The notes beneath the pieces were generated by a model. That model was not told the origin of the DNA. It did no database searches and saw nothing but the letters and a program-made list of their open reading frames with translations. Below, piece after piece: positions 6,683 through 10,308 of a stretch of DNA of 10,308 bases. A program made the translations under genes and the position numbers. Source of the DNA: CAYIBD01 sp964361655 (GTDB taxonomy: Bacteria > Patescibacteriota > Minisyncoccia > Sungbacterales > SURF-37); assembly GCA_964361655.1 (NCBI GenBank), contig CAYIBD010000026.1, positions 1-10,308 of the forward strand, read 5' to 3'. Position 1 is the first letter of the stretch, and every line of letters begins with the position of its first letter.

Positions 6683-7573
6683 TCAATGGTTCGCCGTTAC
6701 AAACGCCTCCACGATCGGCTCGAGGTTGCCTTCGAGGATGGATTCTATGTTGTGCCAGGATTTTTTGAGGCGATGGTCAGTGATTCGATCTTGAGGGAAA
6801 TTGTAGGTGCGGATCTTTTCGGCGCGCTCGGCCGAGCCGATCTGCTCGCGCCTGGTTTGAGCGGTTTTCGCGGCTTCGGCTTCACGGCGGGCGGCAAGGA
6901 GCTTAGTCCGGAGCAGCATCATGGCCTGCTCTCGATTTTTCTGCTGTGAGCGCGATTCCTGTGAGGCGACCACGAGGCCGCTCGGCAGGTGATGAACCCT
7001 GACTGCGGTTTCAACTTTGTTCACATTCTGCCCGCCCGGTCCGGAGGAGCGAAAGAATTCTACCTTGATATCTCGGGGCTTGATTTCAACATCCGATTCC
7101 GTGGCCTCCGACAGCACCGCAACGGATGCCGTGGAGGTATGGATTCGGCCGACCTTCTCGGTGTCCGGGATCCGCTGTACCCGGTGCACACCCGCCTCAT
7201 GCCGGAGGAGCGCATAGGCGTTTTCACCGGCACATTCTAAAACGGCTTCTTTGTAGCCGCCGAGAGCAGTGGAGTGAGAGTCAATCGCCAACACCTGCCA
7301 GCCCCGCTTCTTTGCGAAGTTTGTGTACATTCTGACGAGTTCACCGGCAAAGAGCGCGGCCTCATCGCCGCCAGTGCCGGCGCGTATCTCGACGATAACT
7401 TTCTCGCGCAATCCCGCTGGGGACTGACCGCGCTCGAACGCATGGATTTCTTTCTCGATGCGGCCAAGCTCAATAGAGAGCGCTTTTAACTTCTGGGGAT
7501 CACGGAGGAGGCCGGCATCCCCAAGTTTTTTCGCTACATCGTCTCGTTTACGTTTCAATAGTTCAAGGTCCAT
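6683..7573 (-). CDS. prfA: peptide chain release factor 1
   Basis: 296 aa from the ATG at 7573 (MDLELLKRKRDDVAKKL). RF1 recognises UAA and UAG in the ribosomal A site and triggers peptide release. RSSGPGGQNVNKVET (GGQ at 180-182) is the catalytic loop. RIPDTEKVGRIHTS contains the PxT stop-codon-reading tripeptide as PDT (136-138), typical of RF1 rather than RF2 (SPF). GTGGDEAALFAGEL is the conserved core. The protein is about 60 residues shorter than the usual 355-360, the deficit being in helical domain 1 at the N-terminus. A longer in-frame opening reaches 7750, but it runs through the bL31 gene and encodes low-complexity Ser/Arg sequence, so I reject it. The gene lies 28 nt after bL31 on the minus strand and is probably co-transcribed. 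Confidence 0.95.
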   Translation of the reverse strand: MDLELLKRKRDDVAKKLGDAGLLRDPQKLKALSIELGRIEKEIHAFERGQSPAGLREKVIVEIRAGTGGDEAALFAGELVRMYTNFAKKRGWQVLAIDSHSTALGGYKEAVLECAGENAYALLRHEAGVHRVQRIPDTEKVGRIHTSTASVAVLSEATESDVEIKPRDIKVEFFRSSGPGGQNVNKVETAVRVHHLPSGLVVASQESRSQQKNREQAMMLLRTKLLAARREAEAAKTAQTRREQIGSAERAEKIRTYNFPQDRITDHRLKKSWHNIESILEGNLEPIVEAFVTANH

Positions 7574-7601
7574 TCCGGTGGCATCGGTGGTGTGGCGTTC
7601 C

Positions 7602-7820
7602 TCACGACCCCGACGGTCTTTTCTTCGCAAGGCGCTGGCGGAATTTCTCGACTCGGCCGGCAGTATCAACGAGCTTCGAGCCGCCGGTGTAGAACGGATG
7701 GCAGTGCGAGCAGATCTCGACCTCGAGTTTCTGTTTTGTGGATCCGACATGGAAGCGGTGGCCGCAGGCGCAGCGTACCGTCGCGTTCGGATAGTAGGTC
7801 GGGTGGATGCCCTTCTTCAT
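7602..7820 (-). CDS. rpmE: 50S ribosomal protein bL31 (zinc-binding C+ form)
   Basis: 72 aa. MKKGIHPTYYPNATVRCACG, then ICSHCHPFYTGG and KLVDTAGRVEKF, is the bL31 signature. CxC plus CxxC gives the four Cys of the Zn-binding C+ form. bL31 bridges the two subunits through 5S rRNA/uL5 and the head of the small subunit. It is first in a minus-strand pair with prfA, a gene order seen in many bacteria. The start is set by ATG 7820, 9 nt after an extended -10 element, with no Shine-Dalgarno. Confidence 0.96.
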   Translation of the reverse strand: MKKGIHPTYYPNATVRCACGHRFHVGSTKQKLEVEICSHCHPFYTGGSKLVDTAGRVEKFRQRLAKKRPSGS

Positions 7821-7829
7821 GGCGCGGCT

Positions 7830-7859
7830 ATTCTAGCATGGTTGCGCCGCCCTCTTCAA
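7830..7859 (-). promoter_or_regulatory. promoter for rpmE-prfA
   Basis: On the minus strand: -35 TTGAAG (7859-7854), 18-bp spacer, -10 TAGAAT (7835-7830) preceded by TGC, giving the extended form TGCTAGAAT. It ends 9 nt before the bL31 ATG, so the transcript would start at or almost at the start codon. Confidence 0.65.
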
Positions 7860-7870
7860 GGTGATACACT
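7842..7870 (+). promoter_or_regulatory. promoter for rpsB-tsf
   Basis: -35 TTGCGC (7842-7847), 17-bp spacer, -10 TACACT (7865-7870) preceded by TGA, giving the extended form TGATACACT. It ends 3 nt before the first ATG (7874) and 9 nt before the second (7880), so transcription probably begins at or inside the annotated 5' end. It overlaps the divergent rpmE promoter. Confidence 0.6.
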
Positions 7871-7879
7871 GGGATGGCT

Positions 7880-8677
7880 ATGGATACGGCACCTACCGAA
7901 TCGGTCGCCAAAGATGTCTCCACTGCGGATCCCGAAATGGAGGACATGCTCCAAGCGGGCGTCCACGTCGGGCATAGCCGTTCGCGGCGGCATCCAGCCA
8001 TGGCCCCGTACCTCTGGGGCGTTCGTTCGAACGTGGCGATCATTGACCTCGAGAAGACCAAGGAGAAGCTTGCCGCAGCACTGGCGTTCTTACGATCGTC
8101 GGCTGCGGAAGGCAAGCTCTTTCTCTTTGTTGGGACGAGACCATCTGCGGCCGATCTCGTACGGAAGACAGCGGAGGCGCTCAACATGCCCTACGTGAAC
8201 GAACGGTGGATCGGCGGGACGCTCACGAATTTCAAGGTAATCCTGAAGCGGATTGAGACGTGGGAGAACCTCCTCCAGGAGAAGGCGAGCGGTGGTTTTG
8301 AGAAGTACACGAAGCGGGAGCGAATGAAGAAAGATGAAGAGATGGCGCATCTCGCGGCGACCTTCGGCGGTCTCCAACGGTTGCGAAAATTACCGGACGT
8401 CTTGGTGATCATTGGCCTCGCACACGGAGCGCTCGCCGCTCGCGAGGCCAAAGGCATGAAGATACCCATGGTGGCGTTGACCGATACCGACAGCGATCCG
8501 CGGCAGGTGGCCTACCCCATCCCGGCGAACGACGATGCCCGGCCGGCGGTTACGTATCTCCTGGGGCGTATCCGTGAGGCGATCGGTGAGGGTCTAGCCG
8601 ACGGAGAACGGCAGCGCCGCGAGGCGGCGGACGCGGTCGAGAAAGAAAACAAGGGAGAACCATCCGGCAATGCTTGA
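7880..8677 (+). CDS. rpsB: 30S ribosomal protein uS2
   Basis: 265 aa from ATG 7880, or 267 aa from 7874. MLQAGVHVGHSRSRRHPAM opens the S2 fold. NVAIIDLEKT, LFVGTRP, YVNERWIGGTLTNF, LPDVLVIIG and IPMVALTDTDSDP follow in the usual order. The acidic/Lys tail is variable in the family. uS2 binds the small-subunit head-platform junction and bS1 where present. I prefer the second ATG because it lies 9 nt after the extended -10, the same spacing seen at bL25 and bL31. No Shine-Dalgarno precedes either ATG. It overlaps tsf by 8 nt (8670-8677), the classic rpsB-tsf pair. Confidence 0.96.
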   Translation: MDTAPTESVAKDVSTADPEMEDMLQAGVHVGHSRSRRHPAMAPYLWGVRSNVAIIDLEKTKEKLAAALAFLRSSAAEGKLFLFVGTRPSAADLVRKTAEALNMPYVNERWIGGTLTNFKVILKRIETWENLLQEKASGGFEKYTKRERMKKDEEMAHLAATFGGLQRLRKLPDVLVIIGLAHGALAAREAKGMKIPMVALTDTDSDPRQVAYPIPANDDARPAVTYLLGRIREAIGEGLADGERQRREAADAVEKENKGEPSGNA

Positions 8678-9113
8678 CAAGATCAAGCAGTTACGGAGCG
8701 AAAGCGGCGCCTCGATTGCAGCGGTGCGGGCGGCTCTTAGCGAGGGGCACGGCGATCTTGCGGCCGCACGGGCGATCCTTCGGGAGAAGGTCGGGGCGCT
8801 GGCGCGAGGGAAGTCCGAGCGCGAGGTACGAGCCGGCGTCGTTGAGGCCTACGTTCATTCCAATAGCCGGATCGGGGTGCTGGTGGAGCTCCAGTGCGAA
8901 ACCGACTTCGTCGCGCGGAACCCGGACTTTCGACGTCTGGCTCACGATCTTGCGATGCACATTGCTGCCATGGCACCGGCCAACGCCACGGAACTTGCCG
9001 AACAAGAATTCATCCGCGACCCTTCGCGACAGGTCGGAGACATCCTTCGAGAGGCAGTCGGGACGTTCGGCGAGAACATCAAGGTGGGGAACTTTGTCCG
9101 CTATGAGCTGTGA
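8670..9113 (+). CDS. tsf: translation elongation factor Ts, compact form
   Basis: 147 aa, about half the E. coli protein and shorter than the roughly 196-aa Thermus form. The N-terminal UBA-like helices (residues 1-45, KIKQLRSESGASIAAVRAAL) keep the family pattern but lack the common Cys-Lys of CKKAL. The core LVELQCETDFVARNPDFRRL contains the TDFVARN motif, which inserts at the EF-Tu nucleotide site. The end, VGTFGENIKVGNFVRYEL, matches the normal C-terminal strand. One core subdomain appears to be missing, so GDP exchange on EF-Tu would use a minimal, perhaps dimeric, form. The start overlaps the rpsB stop by 8 nt. GGGAGA at 8653-8658 is a weak ribosome-binding site, the rest being coupling to rpsB. 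Confidence 0.94.
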   Translation: MLDKIKQLRSESGASIAAVRAALSEGHGDLAAARAILREKVGALARGKSEREVRAGVVEAYVHSNSRIGVLVELQCETDFVARNPDFRRLAHDLAMHIAAMAPANATELAEQEFIRDPSRQVGDILREAVGTFGENIKVGNFVRYEL

Positions 9114-9116
9114 TAT

Positions 9117-9608
9117 ATGATTATTGATCTCTCGCTCCTCATCGCATTCCTCGTAGCATCGGCCTACGTGGGCGCGGTCGTGCTGCGGAGGATTCCGCTG
9201 CTCCTGCAGGTGCCGCCGCAGCTGATTGAGGAGAGCTTCGTGACGCGGCCGAGCCGGCTTAAGAAGTATCTCGAGCCGATCAATGCATTCTTCCACCAGC
9301 GCCGTTACCGCGATCTCTACTATGCGCTCCTGGTATGGACGCTTCATCGCATTCGACTCTGGTTGCTGCGGCTCGAGCGCATCGCCTTCCGCCTCCTCGA
9401 GTCGCTCCAGGCCCGGGAGCGGTCGCTCACCGCCACCGAGGAACGGTTTTGGGGTGAACTGAAGCAATGGAAAGTGGATGGACGCCAAAACGGCAATCAT
9501 CTGCCAAAGGCGGTGCTCAACCCAGAGCCGCCACCGGCGGTGAACGGGCGGGAGTTAAAAAAGGACCGAAAAAAGATCCTGCCGACAAAGCAGGATATGC
9601 CGACCTAG
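9117..9608 (+). CDS. small single-pass membrane protein, function unknown
   Basis: 163 aa; I do not recognise a family. One hydrophobic segment at residues about 3-23 (IDLSLLIAFLVASAYVGAVVL) is followed by Arg residues, predicting a membrane anchor. The cytoplasmic-type body is basic and amphipathic, rich in Arg/Leu (residues 40-110), then a polar Pro/Lys tail. It begins 3 nt after the tsf stop and so belongs to the rpsB-tsf transcript. A link to translation or membrane association of ribosomes would be guesswork. Its last 10 nt, including the TAG stop (9606-9608), form bases 1-10 of the outermost tRNA-Thr layer, so this coding sequence and the tRNA share DNA. Confidence 0.75.
   Translation: MIIDLSLLIAFLVASAYVGAVVLRRIPLLLQVPPQLIEESFVTRPSRLKKYLEPINAFFHQRRYRDLYYALLVWTLHRIRLWLLRLERIAFRLLESLQARERSLTATEERFWGELKQWKVDGRQNGNHLPKAVLNPEPPPAVNGRELKKDRKKILPTKQDMPT
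9576..9596 (+). other. hairpin immediately upstream of the tRNA nest
   Basis: ATCCTGC (9576-9582), loop CGACAAA, GCAGGAT (9590-9596): a perfect 7-bp hairpin ending 2 nt before the tRNA-Thr A 5' end, within the end of the membrane-protein gene. Its loop side contains GCCGAC, repeated at the tRNA 5' end. It could shield or define the RNase P substrate. Confidence 0.5.
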
Positions 9609-9675
9609 CTCAATTGGCAGAGCAATGCTTTTGCTCCGATATTTTTTTCAGGCAACCTTGGATGATATTTTTGAG

Positions 9676-9709
9676 GCCGGGATAACAATATCGAGAGTCC
9701 TCGATTTTG
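9676..9709 (+). pseudogene. possible decayed tRNA 5' half in the A-B left spacer
   Basis: GCCGGGATAAC, later GAGAGT and TTTTG, resembles the layer C 5' half (GCCGGGGTAAC, GAGAGT, TTTTG) in order and overall length. The D stem no longer pairs and no matching 3' half (TCCCGGC end) is found downstream. It could be a relic of a further layer or chance resemblance in a structured spacer. Confidence 0.3.
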
Positions 9710-9830
9710 CACCAAAATTTGCCTGGGTAGCTTAGTGGTAAAGTTCCGGCTTTGCCGGGAATCCTCGGTAGCTGTACAAAAATCCTGAAAGCCGGGGTAA
9801 CTCAGTGGGAGAGTAGCTGTTTTGCGCCAG

Positions 9831-9934
9831 CCCGCCCACCTTTTATGCCAGGGTAGCTCAGCTGGTAGAGCAACGGTTTTGTAAACCGTGGGTCGGAGGT
9901 TCAAATCCTCTCCCTGGCTTAAAAGGTGGGCGGG
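9831..9934 (+). repeat. inverted repeat joining layer C loop to layer D acceptor stem
   Basis: CCCGCCCACCTTTTA (9831-9845) is the exact reverse complement of 9920-9934, 15/15. After one T-T mismatch (9846/9919) the helix continues into the 7-bp acceptor stem of D. The right arm ends exactly where the layer C 3' exon (TAA, 9935) begins. Confidence 0.95.
9847..9919 (+). tRNA. tRNA-Thr(UGU) layer D, innermost and uninterrupted
   Basis: A complete 73-nt cloverleaf. Acceptor GCCAGGG/CCCTGGC, D arm GCTC-AGCTGGTA-GAGC, anticodon arm ACGGT-TTTGTAA-ACCGT with anticodon TGT (9880-9882), variable GGGTC, T arm GGAGG-TTCAAAT-CCTCT, discriminator U73. It reads ACA and probably other ACN threonine codons. 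No CCA is encoded, so a CCA-adding enzyme is needed. It sits inside the anticodon loop of layer C. Confidence 0.95.
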
Positions 9935-10107
9935 TAAACAAGTCGTGGGTTCGAATCCCACCCCCGGCTTTCAGGATTTTTGAGCTACCGGGACAACAGT
10001 TCTGTAACCGTGGACCGGGAGTTCGAATCTCCCCCCAGGCTTCGGCAAATTTTGGCAAAATCGGGATAAAGCATGGGTTCGGGGTTCGACTCCCCGGGTC
10101 GGCTTTC

Positions 10108-10195
10108 GCGCAGGTGGCAGAGCGGTCAAATGCACGTGGCTGTAAACCACGCGCCCTCACGGGCTACGGGGGTTCGAATCCCTCCCTGCGCACCA
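10108..10195 (+). tRNA. tRNA-Tyr(GUA)
   Basis: Class II tRNA. Acceptor GCGCAGG/CCTGCGC; anticodon arm CGTGG-CTGTAAA-CCACG with GTA at 10142-10144. A long variable arm has stem GCCC/GGGC (10153-10164), as expected of bacterial tRNA-Tyr. T loop TTCGAAT, discriminator A73. CCA is encoded (10193-10195), unlike every Thr layer. It lies only 3 nt after layer A ends, so the two are probably processed from one transcript. Confidence 0.96.
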
Positions 10196-10209
10196 CGTAG
10201 GAAAAGTCA

Positions 10210-10308
10210 ATGCCTCGCGGCGCGAAACGCGCCGCTCGGCGACCAAATCGTATGGAGTTTTCGGGGCAAAAAGAAATTCCCGATTCCGTTAAAAGCAGAA
10301 AAGAAAAA
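10210..10308 (+). CDS. start of an unidentified coding sequence, cut by the window edge
   Basis: The frame is open from ATG 10210 to the last base, 33 codons without a stop. It is preceded by AGGA (10200-10203), well spaced as a Shine-Dalgarno and one of few in the window. The first 18 residues are very basic (MPRGAKRAARRPNR), then a charged stretch. An internal ATG at codon 15 is an alternative start. It starts 15 nt after tRNA-Tyr. A perfect 8-bp GC hairpin with AAA loop (10217-10235) lies inside it and could instead be a structured tRNA trailer. No family can be named from so little sequence. Confidence 0.45.
   Translation, partial: MPRGAKRAARRPNRMEFSGQKEIPDSVKSRKEK

Larger units (their letters stand above)
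9791..9969 (+). tRNA. tRNA-Thr-like layer C, split by a 110-nt insert
   Basis: The 5' half is 9791-9824 and the 3' half 9935-9969. Acceptor GCCGGGG/CCCCGGC pairs 7/7. D arm ACTC-AGTGGGA-GAGT differs from the other layers by a compensated pair. T arm GTGGG-TTCGAAT-CCCAC is perfect, with U73. The split loop is again TTTG^TAA (UGU). The anticodon stem is weak: GCTGT against ACAAG gives three pairs, or five with a bulged A. The variable region is about 3 nt short, so the joined product would be only 69 nt. Function is doubtful, although the acceptor and T helices remain a good RNase P-type substrate. The insert 9825-9934 contains layer D. Confidence 0.65.
9762..9993 (+). repeat. inverted repeat joining layer B loop to layer C acceptor stem
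   Basis: CAAAAATCCTGAAA (9777-9790) pairs perfectly with TTTCAGGATTTTTG (9969-9982), continuous with the 7-bp C acceptor stem (21 bp). Outside a GTA bulge, CGGTAGCT (9766-9773) pairs with AGCTACCG (9983-9990). Past a bulged T, TCC (9762-9764) pairs with GGA (9991-9993). Confidence 0.9.
9721..10041 (+). tRNA. tRNA-Thr-like layer B, split, anticodon arm degenerate
   Basis: The 5' half is 9721-9754 and the 3' half about 10005-10041. Acceptor GCCTGGG/CCCAGGC pairs 7/7. D arm GCTT-AGTGGTA-AAGT and T arm GGGAG-TTCGAAT-CTCCC are good, with discriminator U73. The 5' half stops at the same TTTG as the others and the 3' half carries TAA. However, the anticodon stem strands (CCGGC and CCGTG or ACCGT) do not pair. 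Instead each side forms its own hairpin: TTCCGGC-TTT-GCCGGGA (9744-9760) and ACAGT-TCTGTA-ACCGT (9996-10011). This layer is probably a pseudo-tRNA, or its junction differs from the other layers. Confidence 0.6.
9698..10066 (+). repeat. inverted repeat joining layer A loop to layer B acceptor stem
   Basis: The left arm 9698-9720 pairs with the right arm 10042-10066. TCC(T)CGATTTTG pairs with CAAAATCGGGA. After a 2-nt bulge (9710-9711), CCAAAATTT plus the shared GCC of the B acceptor pairs with GGCAAATTTTGG. That is about 23 pairs. The right arm ends at 10066, exactly at the layer A 3' exon (TAA). Confidence 0.8.
9599..10104 (+). tRNA. tRNA-Thr(UGU) layer A, outermost, split by a 433-nt insert
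   Basis: The 5' half is 9599-9633 and the 3' half 10067-10104; joined they make a flawless 73-nt cloverleaf. Acceptor GCCGACC/GGTCGGC pairs 7/7. D arm GCTC-AATTGGCA-GAGC and anticodon stem ATGCT/AGCAT pair fully. The loop TTTG^TAA reads anticodon UGU across the split. Variable GGGTT is followed by T arm CGGGG-TTCGACT-CCCCG and discriminator U73; no CCA is encoded. G1-C72 and C2-G71 suit threonine identity. The insert (9634-10066) lies between anticodon bases 35 and 36 and contains layers B, C and D. The first 10 nt overlap the upstream coding sequence. Whether the halves are ever joined is unknown. Confidence 0.8.

Noticed and set aside
7574..7750. 59-residue N-terminal extension of RF1
   Set aside because: It runs antiparallel-frame through bL31, is low-complexity Ser/Arg, and does not resemble RF1 domain 1.
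9634..10066. Group I or group II intron in tRNA-Thr A
   Set aside because: The insert is almost entirely tRNA layers plus flanking arms; no conserved catalytic core or domain V could be seen, and spacers are too short to hold one.
9605..10160. Minus-strand open frames of 118 and 100 aa with GGGIRTHDL- and GEDLNLRP-like peptides
   Set aside because: These are antisense translations of tRNA sequence, a well-known annotation artefact; they vanish once the tRNA structures are accepted.
10217..10235. Perfect 8-bp GC hairpin as an intrinsic terminator after tRNA-Tyr
   Set aside because: No T run follows, and it lies inside an open frame with a good Shine-Dalgarno; left as an ambiguous structure.

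Overview
The window looks like a moderately GC-rich genome from the Candidate Phyla Radiation (Patescibacteria, perhaps a Parcubacteria-like lineage). This is inferred from tightly packed and overlapping genes, a very compact EF-Ts (147 aa), a short release factor RF1, scarce Shine-Dalgarno sites, and a RAYT-type transposase amid short palindromic repeats. TGA is used as a normal stop in several genes, so the code is standard. No taxonomic search was possible.

Layout: (1) 1-1856, a PfkB-family sugar kinase cut by the window edge, overlapping by ATGA a class II fructose-bisphosphate-type aldolase. (2) 1863-2616, a REP-associated tyrosine transposase with copies of one palindrome before, inside and at the end of the gene. 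(3) 2625-3599, a D-2-hydroxyacid dehydrogenase. (4) 3687-4367, ribosomal protein bL25, then a 176-bp spacer with three perfect hairpins. (5) 4544-5920, an exported coiled-coil protein ending in an MltB-like lytic transglycosylase domain. (6) 6011-6607, a HAD-like hydrolase, convergent with (7) minus-strand bL31 and RF1 (7820 down to 6683). (8) 7880-9608, uS2, EF-Ts and a small membrane protein as a tight plus-strand unit. uS2 and bL31 diverge from overlapping promoters. (9) 9599-10104, a concentric set of tRNA-Thr(UGU) genes, then tRNA-Tyr (10108-10195) and the start of a further reading frame.

The standout is region 9. A complete tRNA-Thr(UGU) (layer D, 9847-9919) lies inside the anticodon loop of a second tRNA-Thr-like gene (C). 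C lies inside the anticodon loop of a third (B), and B inside that of a fourth (A). The 5' halves run A-B-C-D and the 3' halves run D-C-B-A. Each pair has its own 7-bp acceptor stem, with compensatory differences between layers. Long inverted repeats in the spacers join each acceptor stem to the anticodon loop of the next layer out. Layers A and D make flawless cloverleaves; B and C have damaged anticodon arms. This may be a nested tRNA-in-tRNA intron or a self-targeting element that rebuilds its own target. I know of no described equivalent, but I cannot search.

A second pattern is an extended -10 motif (TGNTANNNT) lying 8-9 nt before the start codons of bL25, bL31 and the second ATG of uS2, with no Shine-Dalgarno. 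This points to leaderless or near-leaderless translation of ribosomal proteins.
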